Counted from the stretch's first letter, positions 36,501 to 48,620 are shown. The stretch is 64,000 nucleotides of DNA from Edolisoma coerulescens (GCA_013397115.1 VWZW01000499.1:372001-436000), one strand, 5' to 3'. The notes: generated by a model from the sequence alone, not told the origin. Translations and numbers: made by a program.

Positions 36501-39500
36501 GCCTTTATCCACTGCTGGTGGTGGCTTTCAGCCATCCAGCCCTGTTTCTTCTTGCTTTTGGCTGAAGCTGCTTGGGATAGCAGAGATAAAAAGTTTTCCA
36601 AAGACAGCAAGTGTCAATTGATACAGTGTTAGAAAAAATTGTGTAAAAGAAAAGTAAAATGTGAAACCAAATTATGGTATTCGCTACCGTAGAAAGTGAG
36701 GAGGTGACTAGGTAATGTTGGAACCACAAGAACAATGCAGCTGCTCCTGAGTGAGTCTTTATGGAGTGAATGACCATGGCTGGCTGAACTCAGCCAAATG
36801 GGACTATACAGAGTGAAGAGTTAACAGATGATGATATGGAACTTACCCGTTGGAATGTTTTGGAGGGGGGAAATAATGAGATAAAGACATGGAGCACTCT
36901 TCAGGCAATAGCTGGAGAGTCTGACTCTTTCTGGGCTGCCTAGAGATTTTGGAAATCTGACATACTACTCGTAGGCCAGGTCCTTTAAGAAATGCAAATA
37001 GTGGATTTATTTCTTCCTAGTGTGATGCAGAAAACAGAGCTCTGACTTCCCACGGTTCCCTCTCCCGCATTTTATCCTGCGCTTCATTCGGCTTGATATC
37101 TCGTTTCATTTCCACCACCCACCATTTCTCCACAACAGCAGCCAAGGCCAGGGCTCCTTTATTTTGCATGAGGTACAAATCTCTCACACATTGAGGCTTT
37201 CATGGACTGGAATTCAGTCAGTTTCTTGGCTGAGAATTACAGGGCCCCCACCAGAAGAGAAGGGACACCCTGAGAAAAGCCCAGGCTTCTACTGAAAACA
37301 ATCCCATAAGCTCAGTGAGCAAAACATGGTCTTTACCTTAGGCTTAGCTTCAATTGCATGCCAGAGGATGGGATTTGCTGGGATATTCAGAGTCCAGGTC
37401 TGAGTATTTGGTGACCTCACATTTAATTTTCGCTGCTCTCACTATGGTTTTTTTAGTACTTTGGCAAGATGAGATCACTCAGCAGATCCATCTTGCCCTG
37501 ACTGATATGCAACAACACACAGAGCGGTGGATGCATAAGTCATGTCACTCTGTAATTGGTAGAGTTCCATCAGTTTAAGATTTGGCCTAGTGCATTTTGG
37601 CTAATATCTTTTACTATATCCATATCTTGGATACAACTACTGCTCACTGAACAATTTTAGAACATCTCTAAACCTGAGGAGTATGGCAAGTGCACTGGTG
37701 GCTTAATTGCAAATGCATTCAGAGCCAGGTTGTGAATCCACTCATGCTGGTATAAAGCCAGAGTAATTCTGTTGATGTCATTGGAGGAGTTACTTTGGCA
37801 CTACATCATCATGACACAGATCAAACCTTAGCTCACAAGTGGCTCCATACTGCTTTGAAATTTTTATGGATTCCCTTTTATCTTGCCTGTTCTCTCTGTA
37901 TCATGTTTGTTTGGTTTGGCTTAAGATAGTAACTCAGGGTTTATTCACAGCCCTTCTGTTTTGGTCTTAAGTCAGTTGTAGAGAGGTTTGTTTTGTTCTG
38001 AAATTAAAAGGAAATAGCAACCAAGCTGCCATTCTTTCTGTTCTATGAGGTAGCAGACGAGCTCCTCTTCTTTGGATTTCTGAAGGGTTTTTAAAATTTT
38101 ATCTTCTTTAGGGTGAAAGGTGAGCGTCGTTTTGTCTGTTTTCATCCCAGAAAGAAGAACCTGGGGCTGTGCAAACTACTCTTTGCAGACAGGGTAAATT
38201 CTGGAGGTCTGTGAGACTGGGGCCTTGCAACTGATGTACTGTCAGAAGCAATTCTGGCCAGAGACATCACAGCTTTGTATTCAGCATAATTAAATCAACC
38301 ATTTGGAATTGTTTGTAAGTAAGGAACAAAACAATAGGCATTGAAGCTTTATTATTGAAAGCAGCTGCAGGAGAGGAAGTTCTGTAGCCAGGGGCTGTTT
38401 AGTAAATCCTGCTTGGGATATTTTAGTTTAAATTCTCATGATCCTTTCTGTGAGGCAGGATGCTATTTTGCACTATCTCCTACCTTTTTGGTCCTTATTC
38501 TTCCCTCAAGTGTTAAATCCAGGAAAAAATATTTAGCATTATCAGAAGATCCACTGCAATCCCACAGCTATCTCTGAGAAGAGAACAGGTTGTACATATT
38601 GCCTCTGTAAATTTGATGAACTGAGCATTGTAAAACCAGCAAGGGGAGGCTGCAGCTGGAATTCATTGTGGAAACTCTCGCCAGCTTCAGTGGGATTTGT
38701 ATGTACGTATTTCAGTGGGCTGCAGCTGTTTATGACGAAATCCTTCCTGCTTAGCTGGGGTACTGGTACACCAACCACTTCCATGTTACTGTTCTGAAGT
38801 GGGGAGAGCAAGGAGGAAGGGGGAGTGGGTCAGGCGACTCAAAAGGACTGCACAGTTCAGTGTCAGTGGGGAAAACTGGATTGTCCTATTTAAATTCAGT
38901 GCCTTTGCATTTCCACTGACTGTACAGAGTCTGTGGATTCCTTCCACGTTAATACTGCATTGCTTGATACACTTCTCTAATGGGCACCTCTACTCTGCTT
39001 AAATCCAGTATTTGGCTGGCTGAGTGGAAAGAAAGTTAGCCAGAAGGAAATCTGAGGAGTTTCCATCTCCCTGACATCCACACCACAGACCCTCCTCTTG
39101 AGCAGACCTCAGGGCGATATGAAATGTCAGTTCCCAACTTTGGCAGAGCAATTACAGCACTTCTCAGAGCACTTCATCAAAGAGCTGATGGCTTCACTCA
39201 GCCTCTCTGCTCTACAGTGTCTAATAATAAGTTAGTAGGATATCCTGTGTGAAAACACCAGGCCTTTTGAAAATTCAGTTGCATCCATACTGCTAATGAA
39301 AAGGCGAGGTACTGACCCCTAGGCCAACACTGCTCTTTATCCCCTTCATTATGGGCCTCCTCTTTTAGCAGTAAGACTTGGAGAAAACCAGCCAGAGCAC
39401 AGGGAGTGAGGAAACAGCTGCACAGTGTGGGTGTACCTGAGATTTATGTCTGTCATGCTGAAGGGAAGAGGTCATGGGAGTAGTTCCCAACCCATAGGTC

Positions 39501-39744
39501 AAGTGGCAGTCTGGCTTGTGTCCGTGCTGCTTTGGGCTACGCTTCTCTTGGAGCAGGCTGGCCACATGCACACTACACAGCCCGTGGCTTTAGCTCTTTT
39601 CTGATTCCTGGGTGATGCTTCTGTGCCCACACACTGTGATGAAATTTCCGTGTGTTCTTTCAGTTCAGAGTGGGATCTTATTAGTGCATATAAACACAAG
39701 ATGGGAGAGTCAGACACTTCTCAAAAAAGCTACTTGACCACACG
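36501..39744. other. no gene seen; unique DNA with an old palindromic repeat
   Basis: Ordinary mixed-composition sequence. The one structure of note is the imperfect palindrome at 37757-37799 (separate entry). No open frame has recognisable features. Confidence 0.55.
37757..37799. repeat. imperfect palindrome from an ancient amniote repeat
   Basis: GCCAGAGTAATTCTGTTGA faces an imperfect reverse complement (TTGGAGGAGTTACTTTGGC) across a 5-base centre. The surrounding CTCATGCTGGTATAAAGCC resembles the old palindromic repeat carrying CTGGTGTAAATCCAGAGTAA seen across turtles, crocodiles and birds. A MITE-like origin is likely, but I cannot name the family with certainty. Confidence 0.45.
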
Positions 39745-39862
39745 AAACATCTTTTTACTCTAAGAGTGATGAATACTTGTAGAGGTTGCCCAGAGAAGTT
39801 GTGGAGTCTCCATCCTTAGAGATATTCAAAACCTGCCTGACCACAGTCCTGGGCTGCTGCAC
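39745..39862 (+). repeat. CR1 LINE fragment, near the 3' end (plus strand)
   Basis: GAGGTTGCCCAGAGAAGTTG, TGGAGTCTCCATCC and AGATATTCAAAACCTGCCTG form an unmistakable avian CR1 3' segment. The match stops near CCTGGGCTGCTGC, so the extreme 3' tail with the terminal octamer repeat is missing. It is a small internal fragment with no coding potential. Confidence 0.85.
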
Positions 39863-40387
39863 AGCTCTCCCCATACTGCATCCACTCACACACATGTATC
39901 TTATTCAGGATTTCTGTAGAATCCAAATTTTAGCACCACTTTTTTTTTTTTCCCCACAGGCGCCCTAGTGTGTTGGACAACTGCTTTTTGATCCCTGCCC
40001 TTACACAGATTACCCACCTCTTCCCAAACTTTGTCTGTGGATGTTTTTGCTGTATTTATGCATGCAATTTTCTTTTCTCTCACTGTCTCACCTGCTGCCT
40101 CATAGCCACCCTGTCATTTTGGGGTTTTGGCTGCCTTTTCAGAGGCGTGTTTTTTGGCATGCACTGTGCAAGCACATGCAGTAGTGCAGAAGATTCAGGA
40201 GTAGGGAGAGATGCTCCTGGAATTTCAGAATGGCTCCTCTAAGCTGGGCATCTGTACCATTTCTAAATGGATGTGATGTTTTAATGATAGTCTAAACTAA
40301 CGTGACATCAGGTTATTGGCTTTTCTTTCAGGACCTGATGATGCCTCCATACCTGCTTTGATGTTTCTTTTTCTCTTTTTTTTTCAG
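39863..40387. other. no gene seen; pyrimidine-rich DNA before an exon-like segment
   Basis: There are two acceptor-like sites: a T13 tract plus CCCCACAG ending near 39959, and CTTTTCTTTCAG ending near 40331. No supported exon lies directly after either. The region runs into the terminal-exon-like segment at 40388. Confidence 0.4.
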
Positions 40388-40588
40388 GCTCTGCAATTAA
40401 AAGAAAGTAGGAATAGAGGTGGGGAAAGGAGAAGTTTTTTAAATGACCATAAATCAAAAGCTAAGAAATTAACTATTACAGTGCCAAAACTGCAGCTGTC
40501 AGTAACAAAATTAAGTACACCATTCCATTCGGCTAGAACTGTGCAACTTCATCCAGTTTATTACAAGATGCCTTGTTTACAATACTGA
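40388..40588 (+). other. terminal-exon-like coding segment (unproven)
   Basis: A strong 3' splice site ends at 40387: TTTCTTTTTCTCTTTTTTTT followed by CAG. The next 66 codons are open to a TGA at 40586-40588. They begin ALQLKESRNRGGERRS and end LHPVYYKMPCLQY, with a basic middle (KSKAKK). An AATAAA lies 13 nt past the stop, followed by a T-rich stretch, so acceptor, open frame, stop and poly(A) signal are in the right order for a last exon. I recognise no family, and no matching upstream exon was found. An open run of 66 codons after a good acceptor is expected about once or twice by chance in a window this size. Confidence 0.25.
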
Positions 40589-41540
40589 AGTTTTAATGAA
40601 AATAAATTTATTTCTATTTCATCTCTTCTGCTCTTTTGTCTTCAGAAGGGAATATGATACAAGGAACTCCCATTTTTCCTCATGGCAAATATCCCACAGG
40701 CTAAGCAGGGGAGTTGCAAGGTGGGAGCTTCCCCCCCAGCTCAATTGGCAGGACTCAACATAATCATTTAAGCACAAGTCAGATTGGTTTTCTCTCCACT
40801 TACGTAAATCCATAATGCTTAAATCCACAGTCCTTCACTGTTGAATTACTGCCAGTGGTTTCCAATACAAGCTCTTTATTAAATAAACAGGGATCAGATG
40901 ACATGTGTTTGAGTGCAGATGACCAGTGCTACTATAGATTGCTTCTATCTGAAAAACACAGATTTGTAAGGGGATGCTGGATGCAAGCAAGAAAGGATTA
41001 CCAGGCACAGATGGCAGTGCTCATATATAGCTGGAGAGCAAGGATGTAATGGTATTAAGAAGTGAAGGGTCTGATTCTGTACATGAAGAAAGTGAAACCT
41101 GTCACAGAGAGATGTGGAAAAGTGACCAACACGAGGAACTGGCAGTATTTTCCTGCCTAGTTCATTGTAAACTATGTTAATGAAGATGCTTGAGCTATTC
41201 TCATGTGATCTAGCCTTTTAATCCAACTTTTGCACTGTCTTGAGCCCAAGATGGGAAGGAGAAGGAGGAATTAAAGAGTATGATGCTGAGTAACTAGGGA
41301 ATCTCACAAATCTACCTGCACTGCCCACACTCTACCATAACCGTGTGCACCAGGGTCTGCATGAAGGACAATGTGTTTCACAGGGATTTCTAACAGCTAG
41401 ACAGGCTGCCAGTCCCACTCTTCCGCAGCATCATCTCCTTTACTCCAAAGCAAGAGGTGAAAGTATGGAGATGTGATACTTGGTGATGTCTTGGCAAAAC
41501 TTTCCCATGGGATATGTATCCATGTTGGATTCCATATTAG
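40589..41540. other. no gene seen
   Basis: Unique sequence between the terminal-exon-like segment and the next CR1 fragment, with no structure noted. Confidence 0.5.
40601..40606 (+). terminator. candidate poly(A) signal AATAAA
   Basis: A canonical hexamer 13 nt downstream of the stop of the 40388-40588 segment, with a T/C-rich stretch (TTCTGCTCTTTTGTCTTC) about 20 nt further on, where a downstream element is expected. Functional only if the segment is transcribed. Isolated AATAAA is common in AT-rich DNA. Confidence 0.25.
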
Positions 41541-41662
41541 ATAGACTCATAGAAACATTTGGGTTGGAAAAGTCTTCCAAGATTATCAAGTCCAACCTTT
41601 AACCTAACACCACCAAGGAATAAAAAACCCATTAAAACCTAAGCAAGTCTATTTATACCCTC
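41541..41662 (-). repeat. CR1 LINE 3' end (minus strand)
   Basis: The plus strand reads AGACTCATAGAAACATTTGG, then GTTGGAAAAGTCTTCCAAGA, TTATCAAGTCCAACC and TAACCTAACACCACCAAG. This is the reverse complement of an avian CR1 3' terminus, so the element lies on the minus strand. The first part is well preserved; the part after about 41620 is degenerate. It is 5'-truncated, as most CR1 copies are. Confidence 0.88.
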
Positions 41663-43755
41663 ATTAGACTCTTCTATAAAATCCATATTTATTTGAGATC
41701 CTTACTGTAACTGTAGGGTCTGTCAGGATGGAAAAGAACAGAGTAAGAACTTTCCATGTCTGTTAACCCAAACTGGAAAGTGCGGGAATTTGGGTAGTAC
41801 GAAAACATGCATTTTCAAGCACATAATTAGCTACTTTGAACAGACTATCAGAATTCCAGATTTACAACACGTAAGCAATTTATTCTGACTTGCTTATATG
41901 AAGGCTGCGTGACTGATTCTCTGCTACAGAAAAATACCTGGTGTCTAGTTAATTCCAGTGTAAGTGTTACAGCTGCATGTTCATGTTGTTTCATCTCTTT
42001 TCTTTGCACACTACTATATTTGTACTCGGGAAGCCTGGTACTGGTTTGCACTCAGGATATTATCTGAGTTTTCTCAAAAAGAGGTGTTGAAACCACATTT
42101 TTCTCGGAAGATGCCATAGATAATCAAATTTTCTCTAAGAATTCTCGTAGCAGCAACCAGCTCACTGAGCTGTGGTCAATGTGTAATTTCTTGACTATCT
42201 GGGTTTTGGCTTTTAGTTTTTTCTTTTTTTCTTTGTTTCTTTGTTTCTTTGTTATTATATAGAAAGTTATATATTGAAAATTATTTAACATGATGTCTCT
42301 GTTTCCAGCAGTCCCTGAACTGTGAAATGGTGTCATGTACTGTTTTGTTCTGCTGACTACTTGCATCTGCTTCTATAAAATGACTCAGATCTTCAGTGGC
42401 CAGATGCTTATCTTATTATTTTCTTCCCCTTAAATAACTCTTTAAATAAAACATTGAAAATTAAAATGCAGTTCATTGGTTATTGACTTTTTTTTATAAA
42501 CTGTTATCTTTCTGAACATAATTCACTTCTTGGAGGTTAGAATTATGAGTGCAAATATTAGCTTTATTAATGGAAATTGTATGCATAAAACCTTAAGCAG
42601 AGTGCTAGAAATCTTTCCTCCTCTTTGTTCCCAGGTACAGTCCCTTCTTAGTACCTCAGGCTTGGTGGGGAAGGTTCAGCCATAATGCAACTTGCAGAAA
42701 TATTATTTTTTTTTCAAGGTCTCTGGAGCAGGGAGAATCAAGCACTAAATTTACAAGAATTTCAGGTTAATACTTCCAATTTTATGCTTTCCATTTGTAT
42801 AATCATGTCAGTTTTTTAATGGCATAAAGTAGCACTAAGACATTCAATCCAGTTTAATCCAATTACTGTCTCGCTCTCTCAGGCATGCTTTGTTCTTAGA
42901 TAGGAGAAAACCACCAAGTGTGATGATTTTATGGATTCACATTTACACTTGGCACCATAAGTAAACTATATCATTATACTTGCCTTTGTTTTCCCACGTA
43001 TCTGTTTTTAGACATTGCAGAGCTTCCAGAGTCAGTCTTCTTCTCTGGGGGAATTTTCTTCTGCCCCCATTAGGGTGATCCCACCTGAGGAGCATCAGTA
43101 TTCTAAGGGATGCACAGATGCATCTCCAAGGGAAGTTTTATTACTTAAGCCCCCCCTTCCAGTGACAGCTTTGTGTCAGAAGGAGCTCTAATGGTGATGC
43201 AGGCTTGGTTTATTACCCATAGCTGTTGCCAACATGTGTTTATAAAAATTCTCCTCAGATGTCAGACAAATTGGATGAGACATGAATTTTGTGTCACAAA
43301 TACAGCCGAGGAGAGTAAGCTGTAACGGGCACAGCAGCCAATCTTCTAGAGGTGACACCTCCACTCCACCAGTACTTTTTCAAACACTGTGGAGTCAATT
43401 TTCTTTCCACATGAGGACTAAGAAAAGATGTCTGCTTTTGTTATTTTCCAGGCTCTGGATTTGCTTTTTTCCTCCTTTGCTCTCAGGGGGATGTTGCTCC
43501 TTTCACCTATTGTGTTTACTTAGAGACTTGCAAGGGATTCCTAAGAAAAGATGTGTTGTAGTGCTACACCTCCAAAGGGCTGGGATCAGCAAACTGTACC
43601 ATTGTGTTCTGGGCTAGTGAGCAGGAAGACATCTGTCTGTCCATGAAGGCATCAAGGTCATAGAGGGGAATCTTATGACTGGTAATGCCTGAGGTCAGGG
43701 TAGTGCAAACACCATGGAAATAAATCAGAAGTCCAAGAACCTAGCACTGATACTT
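41663..43755. other. no gene seen
   Basis: AT-rich unique DNA with a short (CTTTGTTT)n tract at 42231-42253. The plus-strand open frame at 43282-43617 has no recognisable features. Confidence 0.55.
42231..42253. repeat. (CTTTGTTT)n tract
   Basis: Nearly three copies of the 8-mer CTTTGTTT, preceded by a T-rich run. A simple pyrimidine-rich repeat. Confidence 0.85.
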
Positions 43756-43908
43756 ACAGAATCACAGAATCTTTCAGATTGGAAAAGACCTCTAAGATCA
43801 TTGAGTCCAACAATTAACCCAGCACTGTCAAGTCCACCACCAAACCATGTCCCTAAGTGTGGCATCTACATGTCTTTTAAATACCTCCAGGGATGGTGAC
43901 TCCCCCAG
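43756..43908 (-). repeat. CR1 LINE 3' end (minus strand)
   Basis: The plus strand reads ACAGAATCACAGAATC, then GGAAAAGACCTCTAAGATCA, TTGAGTCCAAC, CAAACCATGTCCCTAAGTG, ACATGTCTTTTAAATACCTC and CAGGGATGGTGACTC. This is the textbook reverse complement of an avian CR1 3' end with its octamer tail (ATTCTGTG on the minus strand). It is the best preserved CR1 fragment in the window, so probably the youngest minus-strand copy. Confidence 0.95.
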
Positions 43909-46057
43909 ATTGCACCAGTTTTAACAGTGTAAGTTAATATTTAGTTTAATACTCAGGTATCCAGCAGCCCAAATTCCCTAACAGGTTCTGACTTCATTAC
44001 AGAAGTATTGGTAAAATTAGTTTTTATGTCACGACCGAAGTTCAAATTTTGAAAGTCACAAAGGGCATCAGTGTGTATCTCAGGTCTTCAAAGTACAGCA
44101 CTTTCTGTAGTCTGAAGGGCCAAATAGTTTTCCCATAGCATCCAACCCTGCTGCCAGGTTGCACGTCAGAATCCAGGACTATGGATCAGGCTTCACACTC
44201 CAGCCTTCTATGATGATACCCAGATAGGACCACCATCTCCCCTCTGGAGCTATCTTTGCCCTCATTTTCCTTTCAAAATACATTGGGCCTTTTCAGGTCA
44301 GTTTCTTTCCTTGCCCACTCCTGTGGTGTTGAAAGCTGTACTGGGTATCAGCAATTAGTGAGGCTGCCCTTCAGGGTTAATCACCTGAATTAAGTGAACA
44401 TGACCCTGTGTCAGGTTTTCCAAAAGTTGTGGCTTTTTCTGAGTGAGCACTGGTTCAGTCTCACAGATCCCATCCTTCCCTTCTGGTTCTTCTTTCCTGC
44501 TTCACTTCTGCACGTAGCCACCTCCCCGACTGCACTTGCAGAGTGTGGGGGATTTGGAAAGGCATGTACCAAGTGGTGGCTTCAGGAATATGGAAGAGAT
44601 GCAGCTCTGCTTCCTCTCAGCCCTGTAAAAGGGTGAGGATGAGGCCAGTATGATGTGCTGCAGAAACTGGGAGGCTGTAGGAAGGTTTCACCACGTTGTA
44701 CTAATATTAATGGGGCATTATGAGGAATCCACAAATAGCTGATTAACTGTCAAATTATGGCGCTGTGCCTGTACATGGTGGTATCTGGAAAAAATGCAGA
44801 AAAGCCGATTAATTGAAATACTAACCTGAAGTTTCTCTACCTGTCATTGCTTTTTTACCCCCTTTTCTTTTTCTCAGTTTTGGTCTTCTCTTTTTCATTT
44901 ACATCCTTGTCCTTCATTTTCTACCTTTATTATTTATAAAATTCCCTTTTATCATTTTCTTCCCATATAGTTCTTTCATTTCTTTTTCTCATAGCCATTC
45001 TGTGCCCCATATTGCATTTCCCTTTCTGTTAATCAGTCCTTCCCCAGATCCTGACACTTCATGGGAACCATCCTTCAAGGGCTTTAAGGCTGATTTTTCC
45101 TCTCTTGTTCTCCTCTTATCTGCTTGGCAGGGGTAGAGGGTGATAATCTGACTGGGAGAGTGTTCCTGTGGTGGCTGCAGCTGCTGGTGGAAGAACAAAC
45201 TTGGTGAAGGTCTCTGAAGGGATCCTAAAAAGGTCCAGATGAATATTTTCTGTGTTTCACACAAAGATTTGGTGCTTCACAGGCAAGCTATTTCAGTGCA
45301 GTCATAATGTGATGTCTGTGTGTAAAATGAGAATGCTGATGGTGCAGGGGGCACAGAGAGGGAGAAGGATTAAGCAGGTTTTCCAAACGTATCATCAGAA
45401 AAATACTCATTTAACTGAGGGGAATAAAGCACCATCATCTCTTTCATAGGTATTGGAAATAGTGTGGTCCTGGAGTTGCTGGTTTGGATTTTCTGCTATG
45501 ATAGGGCAGCAGTTATGTTATTTGCTGGCAATAATTACTGTAAGATTTAAGCTAATTGCATCTCTGAAGAAGCCCAGCTCAGCTTGATAGCTCCAGTTTT
45601 GTCTGGCTGGCATCAGGGAGGGCTCAGTGGTGCTGGGACACAGCTCTGAGTCAGCCCCATTTCTCCTGTACTCCTGCTAGCTTTTCCATGGCATATCCCA
45701 TGTGCATGGGGCTCTGGAGGGGCCAGAGGGGCCTTGGCAGAGCTGGCGAGAGTTTGGCAAGAGCGACTGTGCTGCTCTGGGCAGTCTGGTCCTGTGGCTG
45801 CCCCCACAGCTGCAAGTGCTCAGGGGCAGAGGGGAAGAATAGGCTTTTCTTTTAAATCAGGAATTACTCATTCCATCTGGGAGCTCTCTGGTGACACATC
45901 CTTCTAGAAGACTGTCCCTGACAAGAGCAAGCTTATTACCAATTCAGTTTATTCTCTCCCATTAGGTTGAACCACAAAGCTGCTGAGTTAAATTGACATC
46001 ATTGGGTGTTACCCAAAGAGTGACATTATTTAGAATTAGAAAGCGTATTCTTCTCCC
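43909..46057. other. no gene seen
   Basis: Mixed-composition unique sequence. The part at 44850-45000 is T-rich. A plus frame at 44394-44636 and a minus frame at 44989-45264 lack recognisable features. Confidence 0.55.
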
Positions 46058-46634
46058 TGTTGTGGTTTAATCCCAGGCAGCAAGTAAGTACCGCACAGCC
46101 AGTCCCTCATTCCTCTCCACTAGCAGGATTGGGGGGAAGAGAATTGGAAGGGTAAAAGCGAGAAACCTCATAGGTTGATAAAGGAACAGCTTAATGATTG
46201 AATTTTAAAATAATAATTTATAATTTATAATTATAATTAATGAGTAATAAGTAATATTTAATAATTAATAATAGTGGTAGTCGTAGAGGAAGGAATAAAG
46301 CCCAAGAAACACAAGTAATGCACCACCTGATGTCTGATGCCAGCCCATCCCCAAGGAGCAATCAGCTCCCCACAGTGTACATACTGGACATGGCATTCCA
46401 CAGTATGGAATATCCCTTTGGCCGTTTCAGGTCAGCTGTCCTGGCCATGCTCCCTCACAGCTTCTTGTGCACCTGCTCTCCAGCAGAGCATGGGAAACTG
46501 AAAAGTCCCTAAAGTAGAGTGAGCACTACTTAGGAACAACTAAAATATCGCTGTGTTGTCAACATTATTGTCATACTAAATCCAAAACACAGCAAGGTAC
46601 CAGCTACTAGGAGGAAACAGCCAAAACCAGAACA
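46058..46634 (-). mobile_element. solo LTR of an ERVL-like endogenous retrovirus (minus strand)
   Basis: The plus strand starts TGTTGTGGTTTAATCCCAGG and ends CCAAAACCAGAACA. In between lie GAAGAGAATTGGAAGGGTAA, ATGGAATATCCCTTTGGCC, CAGGTCAGCTGTCCTGGCC and CTTCTTGTGCACC. This is the reverse complement of the abundant avian ERVL-like LTR, so the sense strand is minus. Flanking CTCCC (before) and GTCCC (after) could be a 5-bp target-site duplication with one change. An AT-rich run replaces the usual unique sequence at 46201-46273. No internal retroviral sequence adjoins it, so it is a solo LTR. Confidence 0.9.
46201..46273. repeat. TAA/TTA-rich low-complexity tract inside the LTR
   Basis: About 70 bases of almost pure A and T with TAAT, TTATAA and AATAAT units. 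It lies where related LTRs carry a purine-rich, CpG-containing segment. It probably arose by repeat expansion after insertion. Confidence 0.8.
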
Positions 46635-48545
46635 GTCCCAAACAATTTATTTTTTAATTCAAAGATAAATTTAAGGCATTATGAACACAGCAGAAGCTAC
46701 CGTGCCACAGCCAGCTGATGAGCTCCTGTTCTGGATGCAGGAGCCAGAGTTTCCTCCACCAGCTCCCTGTGGTTCCCCTTGGGGAGCAATGCTGTGAGGT
46801 GTAAGGGCTCCCAGAAGCATCTGGCACAGCCTGCACAAGGTTCACATCCCACATGAGCAGTCAGAGCCTTCACAGTGCTCAGGAGGTTAATAATCATTTA
46901 TGAACTCAGAAGTTTTCAATGGCTTTTAAACTCTAATTTAATTTCACTTTCAATCGAGTTGTGTCAAATTTAGCTGAAGATTAGGTGACAGGCAGTTAGA
47001 CTGAGCTGCTGCTCTGTACCTCCTTGCTTTCCAGTCAGCCCTGGATGAACAGATTTGGTTTTTTTTCTTTAATTCACATAAAGGTAGGGGTGAGTGTGCT
47101 CAAAAAATATCTGCATTCCCCAAAACCTTTGTTATGCAAGTAAGCAAACAACAGCAATGGAAAATGCCATTGTGTGACATTTGCAGCAGCAAATATCTGA
47201 TTTTGTGTTGGGCAGAAAATGTCCTTTGTCCTGAAGCATAGCTTGATTTCCAGATTATTTTATGGTTTTCCCTGTGACTAGAGAAAGAATGTTGGGGATG
47301 ACAGAGAAACTGGAAGTCTTTGAGGTTCAGGCTGGCATGTATAAATCATGTGTTTGAACCTGAGTCAATCCCCCAGAAATTATTTTCCCGAAGGCGAGAT
47401 TGGTGGACATCCCTGTTTGCTTTTTGATTTTAATGTTGGGTTTTTTTCTTGCTTCTGTGATGTGGGTCATAACCGGCTTCCTAAGATTATCAGAACATTT
47501 TTTATTTACTAATCTTAGTGTCTGTGCCCTCAAACATCTCTCTCCTCTCTTCCTCTGGTGCCCAACATTTTATATGGTTTTCAGCCTGTTGTACTGAAAG
47601 CATTGAATGGAGAGCTGTTGAGCATTTTGTGGTTTATAGCTTGGGAAGTGTGGGAGATGGGGCATCCACTGAAGCTCTCCAGGCAGATATAACCATAGAA
47701 GGCAGGACTGCTGGTGGCTGCTGGGAATCAACCTGATGGCTCTTTCCCTCCAGCCTCTCCCAGCGAGGGTTATTTTCTTAAAAGAACCTCAGGGAGAATT
47801 TATTTTAATAGTGCCTTTCAGAGTTGGACTGTTAAATTTCAGAGAGTCCAGAACATTTACCCCACTCTTGGAGCTACCCTTTTAAAACAAAAGATAGGGT
47901 ATTTTTAGTAATTCTAGGTGGGAACCTTGGCTCTGCAACATCTCTTTCTCTCCCTTCGCAAAGGAGACACTGCTTTACACACAGCTCATGATGGGTTTCT
48001 TGCGTTTAAATATTTTTGCGCCTTAATTTGAAAGGATGTCTTGCTATGTGGTTTCTCTTGCTAGGTGCTTTGATATGCACCTTCTTTCTTTTCCTGATAG
48101 TTAAATGTCAAGGTAATAGCAATTCCCAGGCTGTCTCTCTGCCTAAGCCAGCTATCCTGAGTGTATGCTGGAGTTAAACAGCTCTGTGCTCTTCACTCCT
48201 GTGATCTTACACCAATTCGCTGGTTATTATTTCCCCTTGTCAAATGAAGCAATAGCAAAGCTTTGAAATGATGTTGAGGCTTTTCCAAAGAGCAATTTCC
48301 TTTTCCTTCTCTAGCCTCCTTTTGCCTTTCCCTGTATATTTGATAGTACATCAGCTTCCTCTTGAAATGATCCCCAGCAGAGCACTTCAGCTATTTCAAC
48401 CAGGGTCTTTCTGAAGGCATTTTTAAAAAACTGCCTTCTACAGCAGAGCTGGGTTATAATGAAGAACAATAAAAAAAAATCCTTCTGCCTCAGAGAGCCA
48501 GTTTTGTACTCACTAATGCATGTCATGAACTCTGTGCCTGGAATA

Positions 48546-48620
48546 TCCCCACTGGAGTCAGTCGGCGGTATTGTTTGCACACACAGAGTTAAGCACCTGT
48601 GTAAGTGCTTGCAAGGTGAT
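48546..48620. repeat. faint ancient amniote interspersed repeat
   Basis: CCCCACTGGAGTCAGTCGG, then GCACACACAGAGTTAAGCAC and CTGTGTAAGTGCTTGCAAGG, resemble the old sauropsid repeat with AGAGTTAAGCACATG-TAAGTGCTTGCAGG. AAGCACCTGTGTAAGTGCTT is itself a near-palindrome. Family not assigned. Confidence 0.45.
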
